The notes: generated by a model from the sequence alone, not told the origin. A stretch of 64,000 bases of DNA from Pseudomonas paraeruginosa PA7 (GCF_000017205.1 NC_009656.1:4406001-4470000), one strand, 5' to 3'. Shown: positions 19,547-29,093, numbered from the stretch's first letter. Program-made: numbers and translations.

Positions 19547-20683
19547 TCAACTTGATGCCCGCAGGCGCGGTGCGCCGGCGGAGGTGATCAACTCGACGAC
19601 GAACTCGACGTCGGCGGCGACCAGCCCGGGGTAGATCGGCAGGCACAGGATCCGCGCGGAGGTCGAGCGCGCCACCGGCAGATTGGCGGGGGCCGCCGAG
19701 GGCAACGAATGGTACATGGGGAAGTCACTGATCAACGGGTAGAAATAGCGCCGCACCAGCACGTCGTGGTCGCGCAGGCGCTGGTACAGCTCGTCGCGCG
19801 ACAGCGCAAAGCCGTCTTCTACCAGGATCGGGAAATAGGCGTTGTTGGCGAAGGTCTGGCTACCCGGGCGCAGACACTGGATGCCGGCTACCCCTGCCAG
19901 CAGACGCCGGTAGCGCTCGGCGATCTCGCGGCGCTGTTCCAGGGCCTGGTCGACATGCTTGAGCTGCAGCAGGCCGAACGCCGCGCCGACTTCGTTGAGC
20001 TTGCCATTGATCCCCGGCATTACCACGGTCACCTCGTCGACGAAGCCGAAATTCTTCAGATGGTTGAGACGCTGCCGGGTATTCTCATCCGAGCAGATGA
20101 TCGCGCCGCCCTCGAAGGTGTTGAACACCTTGGTGGCATGGAAGCTGAGGATGCTCAGGTTGCCATGGCGCAGGACGCTGCCACCGGCATCGCGGACGGC
20201 GAAGGCGTGGGCGGCGTCGTAGATGACCTTCAGGTGGTGGGTATCGGCGATGCGCTGGATCGCCTCCACGTCGCAGGGGTTGCCGTAGCAATGCACCGGC
20301 AGGATGGCGGTGGTCTGCGGCGTGATCGCCGCCTCGATCCGTGCTGGGTCGAGGTTCATCGAATCCTTGTCGATGTCGACGAAGATCGGCTTGAGCCCGT
20401 TCCACAACAGCGCATGGCTGGTGGCGACGAACGAATAGGGCGTGGTGATCACCTCGCCGGTGACCCGCAGCGCCTGCAGGGCGGTGATGAGCGCCAGGGT
20501 CGCATTGGCGAAGAGCACGATATGCTTCACCCCCAGGTACTCGCACAGGGCCTCCTCCAGCGCCTGGTGCATGTCGCCGCCATTGGTCAGGAAACGGCTT
20601 TCCCAGATCTTTTCCAGATAGGGAATGAACTCTTCCAGTGGCGGCAGCAACGGGCTGGTGACCGGGATCGTCTTGTTGTTCAT
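19547..20683 (-). CDS. orfA: OrfA, VioA-like sugar-nucleotide aminotransferase
   Basis: A DegT/DnrJ/EryC1-type PLP aminotransferase of 378 residues, first gene of the island. Visible motifs are VLFANATLALITALQAL (cofactor phosphate loop), D156 in VIYDAAHAFAV, and Lys185 in SFHATKVFNTFEGG, the expected PLP Schiff base. The likely reaction is transamination of dTDP-4-keto-6-deoxyglucose to dTDP-viosamine; the island itself has no dTDP-glucose pathway genes, so precursors would come from rml genes elsewhere. I chose the ATG at 20683 (MNNKTIPVTSPL). The ORF extension to 20869 lacks similarity to the family. Confidence 0.91.
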   Translation of the reverse strand: MNNKTIPVTSPLLPPLEEFIPYLEKIWESRFLTNGGDMHQALEEALCEYLGVKHIVLFANATLALITALQALRVTGEVITTPYSFVATSHALLWNGLKPIFVDIDKDSMNLDPARIEAAITPQTTAILPVHCYGNPCDVEAIQRIADTHHLKVIYDAAHAFAVRDAGGSVLRHGNLSILSFHATKVFNTFEGGAIICSDENTRQRLNHLKNFGFVDEVTVVMPGINGKLNEVGAAFGLLQLKHVDQALEQRREIAERYRRLLAGVAGIQCLRPGSQTFANNAYFPILVEDGFALSRDELYQRLRDHDVLVRRYFYPLISDFPMYHSLPSAAPANLPVARSTSARILCLPIYPGLVAADVEFVVELITSAGAPRLRASS

Positions 20684-20770
20684 GTCGGGCCCTGATGAAT
20701 GGATGCTCGGGCGAGTAAAGGGTGAAAAACCCGGGCACGCCACTCTATGCAAGGCTCGTACCGAAAGATC

Positions 20771-20784
20771 TTGATGCAGGTCAA
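20771..20784 (-). promoter_or_regulatory. Putative ANR/FNR-type box upstream of orfA
   Basis: The sequence TTGAT-GCAG-GTCAA differs at one position from the symmetric ANR/DNR consensus TTGAT-N4-ATCAA. It is centred about 95 bp before the orfA ATG. A CATAGA hexamer at 20744-20749 on the minus strand sits about where the -10 would be if the box were centred near -41. This would be consistent with a class II activated promoter. Confidence 0.45.
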
Positions 20785-20910
20785 GACCCCGGGCCACGCG
20801 GCCTGCCACCTTTTTGAGGGACTTGCAGGGCAGGCCGGAAGTCAAATTTCCGGCAACTCCTATTCCCACCCGCGCCGTGGCTACGGCGCGTTCGCTGGCG
20901 ATCTACCGGC

Positions 20911-20943
20911 GAAACGAAAAGGCCCGTGAACCGGTCACGGGCC
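20911..20943 (-). terminator. Rho-independent terminator after flgL
   Basis: A perfect 9-bp stem (GGCCCGTGA/TCACGGGCC) is followed on the minus strand by TTTTCGTTTC. It closes the flgFGHIJKL operon and insulates the glycosylation island. The remaining bases between here and orfA hold the ANR-like box and no gene. Confidence 0.85.
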
Positions 20944-20963
20944 TTGCACGAGCGAAGACAGCC

Positions 20964-22265
20964 TCACTTCAGGTAGTTGAACAGGCTCAGTCCCTGGATC
21001 TTCACGTAGCTCTGCTGCGCGGCGTCCATGATGGTCGATTGCAGCGACAGCCGCGACAGCGCCTCGGCGTAGTCCAGATCCTGGATCTGCGACATCACCG
21101 AGGCGTTCACCAGTTTCACGTCGTCGATGAAGGTCTCGGTGCTTTCCACGGTATTCAGGCGCGCGCCGATCCGCCCCTGGCCGCCATCAACCGAGGCCGC
21201 GACGGCCGACAGGTTGGTCAGGGCCACCGCCGTGGCGTCGCGGATGGCGTCGTTGCCGGCCTGGTTGTCGGTGGAGCTTTCCAGGGCCTTGCGCAGGTCC
21301 GAGACCACGTTCAGCAGGCTGCGCTTCTCGCTGCCCGGCTTGTAGTTGACGTTGAACTCGTCGCCCGCCTTCGGCGTACCGTCGATCGTCACGCTGACGC
21401 CGGCGTAGAGCACCTTGTCGATGGTCTTCGGGTCGTCGTCGATGGCGCCCTTGGACAGTTGCCAGGCCGGCGGAGAGTTCGGGTCGTAGGTGTTCCAGTC
21501 ATAGCCCGGAGGCAGGCTCTTCGGATCGTAGACCACGTACTCCCTGTCGCTGACGAAGTGGATGTCGAAGCCATCGGTGGCCGCCGGCGGGTTGCTCGCG
21601 GGAAACTGACTGCCGAAAGCCAGCTCGTCCTCGACCAGGCCGACCGAGATGCGGCCATCACCGGTATTGCCGGCGGCCGCCCTGGTATCGAGGCGGGCAG
21701 CGTTGACGATGTCCTCGAACAGCACCTTGCCGCTGTCGCTCACCGGGATCCGCGTGCTGCTGGCAATCTGCACCTCGCGCTGGCTTTCGTCGCCCATGTA
21801 GCTGTAGGTACCGTCCTCGTTGCGCACGAACGGCTGCACCGAACCCTGCGAGCCGGAGAACAGGTACTTGCCGCTGGCGTCGCGACTGTTGAGCAGGTTC
21901 AGCAGCTCGTCCTCGCGCTGGCTCAACTCGCTGGCCAGCGCCTTCTTGTCATTGGAGTCCAGCGCACCGTCGCCGGCCTGGCCGGCGATCTCGCGGATGC
22001 GCTGGAGCACATTGCCGACCGACCTGAGAATGGTTTCCTCCTGGCTGAGGCTGTTCTTCGCCTCGGTCATGCCGGTCTTGTACTGCTCGTTCAGCCCCTG
22101 CTCCTGATCCAGGCGCAGCAGACGCACCGAACCGACCGGGTCGTCCGCCGGGGTCAGGATACGCTTGCCGGTGCTGATCTGCTCGAAGGTCCGGTTCAGG
22201 TCCGCGTAGTTGCGGGAGATGCCGTTCACCGAGTTGTTGAAGGCCTGGATGGTGGAAATGCGCAT
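20964..22265 (-). CDS. flgL: FlgL, hook-filament junction protein 2 (HAP3)
   Basis: FlgL joins the hook to the flagellin filament. The 433-residue product has a flagellin-like N-terminus (MRISTIQAFNNSVNGISRNYADL) and C-terminus (LSLQSTIMDAAQQSYVKIQGLSLFNYL), which form the D0/D1 helices. The middle has AYMGD-like beta domains specific to the species. It is the last gene of the flgF-flgL operon, 38 bp after flgK, and ends just before a strong terminator. Confidence 0.96.
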   Translation of the reverse strand: MRISTIQAFNNSVNGISRNYADLNRTFEQISTGKRILTPADDPVGSVRLLRLDQEQGLNEQYKTGMTEAKNSLSQEETILRSVGNVLQRIREIAGQAGDGALDSNDKKALASELSQREDELLNLLNSRDASGKYLFSGSQGSVQPFVRNEDGTYSYMGDESQREVQIASSTRIPVSDSGKVLFEDIVNAARLDTRAAAGNTGDGRISVGLVEDELAFGSQFPASNPPAATDGFDIHFVSDREYVVYDPKSLPPGYDWNTYDPNSPPAWQLSKGAIDDDPKTIDKVLYAGVSVTIDGTPKAGDEFNVNYKPGSEKRSLLNVVSDLRKALESSTDNQAGNDAIRDATAVALTNLSAVAASVDGGQGRIGARLNTVESTETFIDDVKLVNASVMSQIQDLDYAEALSRLSLQSTIMDAAQQSYVKIQGLSLFNYLK

Positions 22266-22303
22266 GGCGGCGGTCTCGCTGGCTTAGGCTACGTCGAGCG
22301 AAC

Positions 22304-24352
22304 TCAACGGAACGCTCCGATCAGGGTATCGAACAAAGTGCGGGCAACTTGAATCACCTGGGCCGAGGCACTGTAGTACTGCTGGAACTGGATCAGGTTG
22401 GCCGCCTCTTCGTCGAGGCTCACCCCGGACAGCGAGTCACGACTGTCCTGGGCCTGCTTCAGCACCGTGGCGCTGGCTTCGCTACTGGCGCGCACCTGGG
22501 CGGTCAGGGTGCCGACCCGCTCGACCAGGCCACCATAGGCCTCGTTGTAGGTGGAACCGGTGTTGTCGGTGCCACCGACCGTCGGCTTGGTCTGCAGGGC
22601 CAGCAGGTCGAGGGCGTTGCGGTTGTCGGAAATGCCCTTGTCGTTGAAACCGACCTTGAAGCTGTCGGCATTCTGCGGCACGCCGCTGAGTTCGAACTCG
22701 TAGCTGTACTTCTGCCCGCTCGGATCGGTGAAAGCCATGCGCACGGTATTGGAGTTGCCGCTGGTCAGCGTGGGGCTGCCGCTCAGGGCGTTGCCGTCCT
22801 TGTCGACGTAGCTCCAGCCGGCCGGCAACGGCGAGGACAGAGTATAGGTCTTGCCGTCGGCGCTGAGCGTGGCGGCGAGGCTGATGCCGTTTGGGCCGAA
22901 GGCATTCTGCAGGACCGCCGGGTCCACCGGCGACGGAGCGCCGGTGAGGGTCGGCGCGCCGATCTTGCCGGTGCCGCGGTTGTCGGTATTCGACTCGGCC
23001 CGCGCGGTGCCGGCGAAGGCCAGTTGCGAGGCGTTCTTCAGGGTCGCCTCGATGTCCGCCGCGCCGCGCCGGGTCGGCTGCAGGGTGAAGCGGTCGCCGG
23101 CGGCGGGCAACTTGTCCAGGGTCACGCTGAAGCCCTGGTCGACGCCGTTGGCATCCTTGAAGGACAGCGTGTAAGGGCCGCTGCCGCTGACCGTCACCTG
23201 CATGCTCGCGTCGTCGCCCAGGCGCCGTGCGGTAAAGTTGGTGCCATCGAAGTCCAGGCGAAAATCACTGGAATTCAGCTTGCTGGTATCGGTGATGTTC
23301 AGGTTGGCCTTGACGTCGCCGGTATTGCCATTCTTCGCCAATACCCGCAACGCCGTGATGTCCGGGTCGTTGATGTCGCCGAACAGGTTGCTGCCGGCCT
23401 TGCCGGCCAGGTCGAGGCCCTGCCCCAATTGCCTGTTGATGGTATCGGCGAGGGTTATGGCCAATTGCCCGAGCTTGTTGTAGCTGCTATCCAGGGCGCT
23501 GTTGCGGTAGGCCAGCAAACCGCCCATCTCGCCACCGGAAACCAGGCCGGTGACGTTCTGTATGGAGTTGCCGTTGCTCAGTTGCACCTGGTACCGGGAC
23601 GGATCGTCCAGCCCCGGCACCACGCTCAGGGTCGACACGGTGTTACCCACCACTAGCGGCTGACCGCTGCCGATGAACAGGCTGACGCTATTGTCGTCCT
23701 GGGTCACCGCGGTCACCCCGATCATCTCGGACAGCTTGCGCACCGCCTCGTCACGAGCGTCCATCAGGTCGTTGGGCACCGCCCCCGCCGACTTGGCCTT
23801 GGCGATCGCGTCGTTGTAGCTGGCCACGCTCTGCGACAGATGGTTGACCTGCGAGGCCAGCGCCCCCAACTGCTGGTTGATCAGACTGTTCTGTTTGTCC
23901 AACTGGTCGTAGAGGGTATTGAAGGTCTTGCCCAGGCCTTGGGCCTGGGCAAGCACCGCTTCACGGGCCTCGGTGGAGGACGGGTTGTTCGCCGCGGTCT
24001 GCAGGGCGGCGAAAAACCTCTGCATGGCCGGGCTGACACCGGTGGTGGTATCGGACAGCAGGCCGTCGAGCTGCTCGATCTGGCTACGGAAGGCGCTCAG
24101 CTCGCTATTCTGGCTGGTGGCGTTGCGCAGTTGGCCGGTGAGGAAGTCGCTGGCCAGCCGGCGCACATCGACGATCTGGCTGCCCGAGCCCATGTAGCCG
24201 GCGCCGCTGAACTGCGGGACCTGCGTCTGCTGGATGGCGGACTGGCGGCTGTAGCCCGGGGTCTTGACGTTGGTGATGTTGTGCCCGGTGACGGTCAGCC
24301 AGGTCTGGCTGGTGCCCAGGCCGGACAGGCCGATGGAAAGTAGGTCAGACAT
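22304..24352 (-). CDS. flgK: FlgK, hook-filament junction protein 1 (HAP1)
   Basis: FlgK sits between hook and FlgL. The 682 residues start MSDLLSIGLSGLGTSQTWLT with the rod/hook-type motif TVTGHNITNVKTPGYSRQ. They end with NLIQFQQYYSASAQVIQVARTLFDTLIGA, the C-terminal helix shared by the axial proteins. The long central part is beta-rich. A flagellum-specific anti-sigma release (FlgM export) precedes its use, so it is late in assembly. It lies 17 bp after flgJ and is part of the same operon. Confidence 0.97.
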   Translation of the reverse strand: MSDLLSIGLSGLGTSQTWLTVTGHNITNVKTPGYSRQSAIQQTQVPQFSGAGYMGSGSQIVDVRRLASDFLTGQLRNATSQNSELSAFRSQIEQLDGLLSDTTTGVSPAMQRFFAALQTAANNPSSTEAREAVLAQAQGLGKTFNTLYDQLDKQNSLINQQLGALASQVNHLSQSVASYNDAIAKAKSAGAVPNDLMDARDEAVRKLSEMIGVTAVTQDDNSVSLFIGSGQPLVVGNTVSTLSVVPGLDDPSRYQVQLSNGNSIQNVTGLVSGGEMGGLLAYRNSALDSSYNKLGQLAITLADTINRQLGQGLDLAGKAGSNLFGDINDPDITALRVLAKNGNTGDVKANLNITDTSKLNSSDFRLDFDGTNFTARRLGDDASMQVTVSGSGPYTLSFKDANGVDQGFSVTLDKLPAAGDRFTLQPTRRGAADIEATLKNASQLAFAGTARAESNTDNRGTGKIGAPTLTGAPSPVDPAVLQNAFGPNGISLAATLSADGKTYTLSSPLPAGWSYVDKDGNALSGSPTLTSGNSNTVRMAFTDPSGQKYSYEFELSGVPQNADSFKVGFNDKGISDNRNALDLLALQTKPTVGGTDNTGSTYNEAYGGLVERVGTLTAQVRASSEASATVLKQAQDSRDSLSGVSLDEEAANLIQFQQYYSASAQVIQVARTLFDTLIGAFR

Positions 24353-24369
24353 GGATCAATCCTCCTTGC

Positions 24370-25572
24370 TCAACCCAGGGGCGGCGTGCCGGCGGCGGCG
24401 ACGGCCTGGTAGGTCTGCATCTGTCTGGCGATCTGCGCCACCTTGCGGGCGTACTGCGGATCGGTGGCGTAGCCGGCGCGCTGCAGTTCCTGCATGAAGC
24501 GCTCGGGGTTGGCGGCTTTGTCCAGGGCGTTCTGGTAGCGATCGTTGCCCTGGAGGAAGCTGACGTAGTCGTGGAAGCTCTGCTCGAACGATGAATAAGA
24601 ACGGAAGGCCGCGACTTCCTTCACCGCCTTGCCGGCTTCGTACTCGGTGGTCAGGGCGCGCGCCGAGGCGCCGTCCCAGCGGCTTCCGGTCTTGATGCCG
24701 AACAGGTTGTGGCTGCTGGCGCCATCCTGCTGGCGGATGATCGACTTGCCCCAGCCGGTTTCCAGCGCGGCCTGGGCCACCAGGTAGCGGGCGTCGACGC
24801 CGATCCGCTCGGCGGCCTTCTGGGCCATCGGCAGCATGGTGGCGATGAATTCGTCGGCCGAGGCGAACATCGACCGTCCCTTGGCCAGTGGCGGCTGGGC
24901 GAGGCGCCGGCTGCCCTGGCTGTCGAGGCCATCGGTGGAAAAACCGCGGCGGCTCGCCGCCGGGTAGCTCTGCGCCGGCAGGTAGCTGTCCTGGCCGAGG
25001 CCCTGTGCCTGGCTGGCGGCCGGCGAGGCGGAAGGTACGATGCCGGCGAGCATGCGCTCGGCCAGCTTGCCCGGCAGCGCCAGGCGCCGCTGGTTGAGCA
25101 GCTTCGAGTCGTCGCGACCGGCTTCCGGCAGCGGCAAGGCCTTGCCGGCCTGCGCGTTGGGATTGCTCGGCCAGTGTCCGGCGCCGTTCTCGGCGACCCG
25201 GGCGAACGGATTCTCGCCGTTGCCCCTGGCGCCCTGCTTCATCTTCGACAGCTGGCGCACCAGCACGTCGGCCAGGCCGATGCCGCCGGCATTCTTCGAC
25301 AGGCTCACCGACAGCTGCTGGTCGTACATGTCCTGGTACTGCTTGGTGGTCTGGCTGTTCATGAAGTTGCCGTCGCCCAGCGCTTCGTTGGCCGAACGCA
25401 TGGACTTGAGCATCTCGTTGAGGAACAGCGACTCGAATTCCTGGGCGACCTTGCGGATGTTCGCCTCGCCGTCGCGGTCCTTGCCGACCTTCAGCTGGTT
25501 GAGGCGGTTAAGGTCGGTGTAGGAGCCGCTGTCGGGGGTTCCACCGATACCGCTGAGCAAACGGGAATCCAT
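24370..25572 (-). CDS. flgJ: FlgJ, rod cap and peptidoglycan hydrolase
   Basis: FlgJ caps the growing rod and cuts the peptidoglycan layer. In 400 residues the N-terminal rod-binding domain (about 30-110) shows KVAQEFESLFLNEMLKSMRSAN. A Gly/Pro/Gln-rich linker follows. The C-terminal GH73-type glucosaminidase domain (about 235-395) has RYLVAQAALETGWGKS, with Glu as the probable catalytic acid, and HNLFGIKTGSRWDG. It begins with MDSRLLSGIGGTPDSGS and lies 10 bp after flgI. Confidence 0.96.
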   Translation of the reverse strand: MDSRLLSGIGGTPDSGSYTDLNRLNQLKVGKDRDGEANIRKVAQEFESLFLNEMLKSMRSANEALGDGNFMNSQTTKQYQDMYDQQLSVSLSKNAGGIGLADVLVRQLSKMKQGARGNGENPFARVAENGAGHWPSNPNAQAGKALPLPEAGRDDSKLLNQRRLALPGKLAERMLAGIVPSASPAASQAQGLGQDSYLPAQSYPAASRRGFSTDGLDSQGSRRLAQPPLAKGRSMFASADEFIATMLPMAQKAAERIGVDARYLVAQAALETGWGKSIIRQQDGASSHNLFGIKTGSRWDGASARALTTEYEAGKAVKEVAAFRSYSSFEQSFHDYVSFLQGNDRYQNALDKAANPERFMQELQRAGYATDPQYARKVAQIARQMQTYQAVAAAGTPPLG

Positions 25573-25582
25573 GGCCTCGTCC

Positions 25583-26692
25583 TCAGATCACGATCAGGTC
25601 GGCCTGTAGCGCGCCGGCCTGCTTCAGGGCTTCGAGGATCGCCATCAGGTCGCTCGGCGCGGCGCCGACCTGGTTTACCGCGCGGACGATGTCGTCCAGC
25701 GTGGTGCCGGGACCGAACTTGAACATCGGCTTGGTCTCTTCCTCGGCGTTCACCCGCGAGCGCGGCACCACGGCGGTCTGGCCGTTGGAGAAAGCGCCCG
25801 GCTGGCTGACGATCGGGTCTTCGGTGATGCTCACGGTCAGGCTGCCGTGGGTCACGGCGGCCGGCGAGACCTTGACGTTCTGGCCGATGACGATGGTGCC
25901 GGTGCGCGAATTGATGATGACCTTGGCCACCGCCTCGCCCGGCTGCACGTCGAGGTTTTCCAGGATCGACAGGTAGTCGACCCGCTGGTTCGGATCGAGC
26001 GGCGCGCTGACCCGCACCGAGCCGCCGTCCACCGCATGGGCGACGCCCGGGCCGAGCAGCTCGTTGATGCGGTCGACGATGCGCTTGGCGGTGGTGAAGT
26101 CCGGGCGGTTGAGATTCAGCGTCAGGCTGTTGCCCTGGTCGAAGCCGCTCGGCACCGCGCGCTCGACGGTGGCACCGGCCGGGATGCGCCCGGCGGACGG
26201 TACGTTGACGGTGATCTTCGAGCCATCGCGCCCCTCGGCATCGAAGCCGCCGACCACCAGGTTGCCCTGGGCGACCGCGTAGACCTGGCCGTCGATACCT
26301 TTCAGCGGGGTCATCAACAGGCTGCCGCCGCGCAGGCTCTTGGCGTTGCCGATGGACGACACGGTGACGTCGATCGGCTGGCCGGGCTTGGCGAACGGCG
26401 GCAGGTCGGCATGCACGGATACCGCGGCGACGTTCTTCAGCTGCACGTTGCCGACGTTGGCCGGCACCTTGATGCCGAACTGCGCCAGCATGTTGTTGAA
26501 GGTCTGCAGGGTGAACGGCGTCTGCGTGGTCTGGTCGCCGCTGCCGCTCAGGCCGACCACCAGGCCGTAGCCGATCAGCTGGTTGGTCCGCACGCCCTGG
26601 ATGCTGGCAATGTCTTTCAGCCGCTCGGCCTGGGCCGCGCCGGCGGCCAGGAGCAGCGCGGCGAGGGCCAGCAGGTGCTTGAACTTGGTCAT
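25583..26692 (-). CDS. flgI: FlgI, flagellar P-ring protein
   Basis: FlgI polymerises in the periplasm into the P ring around the rod. The 369-residue precursor has a Sec signal peptide ([22 protein letters not shown], cleavage after Ala22). The mature part begins [25 protein letters not shown], a strongly conserved family opening. The C-terminus carries [21 protein letters not shown] chose the ATG at 26692; the open frame runs further upstream only because it overlaps flgH in another frame. It lies 11 bp after the flgH stop. Confidence 0.97.
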
Positions 26693-26703
26693 CGCGAGCA
26701 TCC

Positions 26704-27399
26704 TCAGAACGGCCACAGCGGGCTGAGGAAGAAGCGGTCCAGCCAGCCCGGCTGGCTGGCATCGGCGAAGGCGCCGGTGCCGGAATAGGTGATCCGGGCA
26801 TCGGCCACGCGGGTCGAGGGCACGGTGTTGTCGGTGGCGATATCGTCGGCGCGGACCAGGCCGGCGATGCGCACCAGCTCGTTGCCGGTGTTCAGGGTCA
26901 TCCACTTCTCGCCGCGCACGGAGAGAATGCCGTTGGGCAGCACCTCGGCCACGGTCACGGTGATCGAGCCGGTCAGGCTGTTGCTCTGCCCCGCCTGGCT
27001 GTCGCCCTTGGCATCGCGCGAGCCGCCGTACTCGGCGCTGAGGCTGAGGTCGCCGCCACCGATCGGGTTGTTGGTGGTCATGCCGCTGCCGAACAGCGAG
27101 GTCAGCCCCATCTTGGTCTTGCTGTCCTTCTGGATGTCGGAGTTGGCCTTCTTGCTCGCCTGGGTCTTCTCGTTGAGGGTGATGGTGATGATGTCGCCCA
27201 CGCGGAAGGCCTTGCGGTCGTCGTAGAGGTTCTGCTCGAAGCCGGCCTGGTAGATCGCGCCGTTGTTCTGCGCGGCGGGCAGCGGGGTGCGCGGCAACAC
27301 CGGCGCGTAGTACGGATCGTTCGGCTTCGGCGGTGGATTGACGCAACCGCCCAGGACGGTGGCGATGCCAAGCAGGGAGACGATCATCAGCCGGTTCAT
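26704..27399 (-). CDS. flgH: FlgH, flagellar L-ring lipoprotein
   Basis: FlgH is the outer-membrane L-ring lipoprotein. The 231-residue precursor has a lipoprotein signal with lipobox LGGC (Cys19), [20 protein letters not shown]. Conserved segments include [19 protein letters not shown], then [27 protein letters not shown]. It ends in [13 protein letters not shown], typical for the family. It lies between flgG and flgI in the same operon. Confidence 0.97.
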
Positions 27400-27444
27400 G
27401 TCAAGCTACCTCGCGGCGTACAGCCAGGGCCCGGTCAGGGCCCG

Positions 27445-28230
27445 TCAAAGATTCTGGGTGACGAAGGACAACATCTGGTCGGCGGTGGAGATGACCTTGG
27501 AGTTCATCTCGTAGGCGCGCTGGGTGGTGATCATGTTCACCAGCTCCTCGACCACGTTGACGTTGGAGTTTTCCAGGGTGTTCTGGGCCACCGTGCCAAG
27601 GCCGTTGAGGCCCGGCGTGCCGACCTGCGGCGCGCCGCTGGAGCCGGTCTCCAGGAACAGGTTGTTGCCGATCGCCTGCAGGCCGGCCGGGTTGATGAAG
27701 TCGGCGGTCTGGATGTTGCCGATCACCTGCGGCTGAGCGTTGCCGGTAGTGGTCACCGAGACGGTGCCGTCCTGGCCGACGGTGAAGGTCTGGGTCTCGT
27801 TGGGCACGACGATCGCCGGCTCCAGGGCGAAGCCGTTGGAGGTGACGATCTGGCCGTCGGAGTTCAGGTGGAAGCTGCCATCGCGGGTGTAGGAAACGGT
27901 GCCGTCCGGCAGCAGGACCTGGAAGAAGCCGCGCCCGTTCACCGCCATGTCCAGCGGCTGCTCGGTGGTCTGCAGGCTGCCCGGGGTGAAGATCTTCTGG
28001 GTGCCGACGACGCGCACGCCGGTACCCAGCTGCAGGCCCGACGGCAGCTCGCTGTCCTGGGTCGACTGGCCGCCCGGCTGGCGGCGGATCTGGTACAGCA
28101 AGTCCTGGAACTCTGCACGGTCGCGCTTGAAGCCGGTGGTAGATACGTTGGCCAGGTTGTTGGAAATGGTGGTCAGGTTCATGTCCTGGGCGGACAGACC
28201 GGTTTTGCTGACCCACAGTGCCGATAACAT
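27445..28230 (-). CDS. flgG: FlgG, distal rod protein
   Basis: FlgG forms the distal rod. The 261-residue protein starts MLSALWVSKTGLSAQDMNL, followed by the axial-protein motif TTISNNLANVSTTGFKRDRAEF. It ends VNVVEELVNMITTQRAYEMNS and then SKVISTADQMLSFVTQNL. Size and both termini match the family. It lies 46 bp after flgF. Confidence 0.97.
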   Translation of the reverse strand: MLSALWVSKTGLSAQDMNLTTISNNLANVSTTGFKRDRAEFQDLLYQIRRQPGGQSTQDSELPSGLQLGTGVRVVGTQKIFTPGSLQTTEQPLDMAVNGRGFFQVLLPDGTVSYTRDGSFHLNSDGQIVTSNGFALEPAIVVPNETQTFTVGQDGTVSVTTTGNAQPQVIGNIQTADFINPAGLQAIGNNLFLETGSSGAPQVGTPGLNGLGTVAQNTLENSNVNVVEELVNMITTQRAYEMNSKVISTADQMLSFVTQNL

Positions 28231-28276
28231 CGTCGTGCTCCTCGGGCGCCGGTTTCATGGCGCCCCGCTCAAGTGA

Positions 28277-29026
28277 TTAGCTGATCTGCAAAACCCGCGC
28301 CATGGCCGCCGAATCGTCCTCGGCGGTGCGCATCATCTTCACGTGCAGTTCGAATTGACGGGACAGCGAGAGGATCGCGGTCATCTCTTCCACCGCGTTC
28401 ACGTTGCTGCTTTCCAGGAAACCGGAGACCACCTTCACGTTGGCATCGGCCAGCGGCACCTGCTCGCCCGGCTGCGGCTTGTAGTGCAGCAGGCCGTCGG
28501 TACCCTTTTCCATCTGTTTCAGGTTCGGGTTGACCAGCTTGATCCGGTCCACCACCGCGACCACGTTGGGGTTCTCGCCCAGGGCGCGGATACTGATGGT
28601 GCCGTCCTGGCCGATCTCTACCTTCTCTTCCGGCGGCACGGCGATCGGCCCGCCGTTGCCCAGTACCGGCAAACCGTCGCCGGTGCGCAGCATGCCGACG
28701 GCGTCGATGTGCATGCCGGCGGTGCGCACGTAGGCCTCGCTGCCGTCCGGCGCCTGCACCGCGACGAAACCGTCGCCGTCGATGGCGATATCCAGTTCGT
28801 TGCCGGTTTCCTGCAGGCTGCCATGGCTGAAATCGGTCCCGGGCCGCTCGCTCATGGCGAATACCCGCGCCGGGAAGCTGTCGCCGAACACCTGCATCGA
28901 ACGCGCCTGCTCGAAGTCGCGACGGAAGCCGCTGGTCGAGATGTTCGCCAGGTTGTTGGCATGCGCGCGCATCGCCAGGGTGTTCTGGCTGGCTCCGCTC
29001 ATGGAGACGTACAGCATCTTGTCCAT
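28277..29026 (-). CDS. flgF: FlgF, proximal rod protein
   Basis: FlgF is part of the proximal rod. The 249-residue product begins MDKMLYVSMSGASQNTLAMR and has the axial motif HANNLANISTSGFRRDFEQA. It ends in VNAVEEMTAILSLSRQFELHVKMM, the usual C-terminal helix. It is the first gene of the flgFGHIJKL operon, driven by the RpoN promoter at 29078-29093. Confidence 0.97.
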   Translation of the reverse strand: MDKMLYVSMSGASQNTLAMRAHANNLANISTSGFRRDFEQARSMQVFGDSFPARVFAMSERPGTDFSHGSLQETGNELDIAIDGDGFVAVQAPDGSEAYVRTAGMHIDAVGMLRTGDGLPVLGNGGPIAVPPEEKVEIGQDGTISIRALGENPNVVAVVDRIKLVNPNLKQMEKGTDGLLHYKPQPGEQVPLADANVKVVSGFLESSNVNAVEEMTAILSLSRQFELHVKMMRTAEDDSAAMARVLQIS

Positions 29027-29077
29027 CGAATCCTCCGGGCTCCGGCACAGGCTGCCGGGTGTTCTTGCAGATTAACC

Positions 29078-29093
29078 AGCAAGCAACGTGCCA
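29078..29093 (-). promoter_or_regulatory. RpoN (sigma-54) promoter of flgFGHIJKL
   Basis: The minus strand reads TGGCACG-TTGC-TTGCT, a perfect -24/-12 element, 52 bp before the flgF start. It also follows an AT-rich block at about 29097-29147. Confidence 0.93.

Noticed and set aside
20725-20760. RpoN promoter upstream of orfA
   Set aside because: A GGCACG-like string is on the plus strand, the -12 GC is at the wrong distance, and the strand is wrong for orfA.
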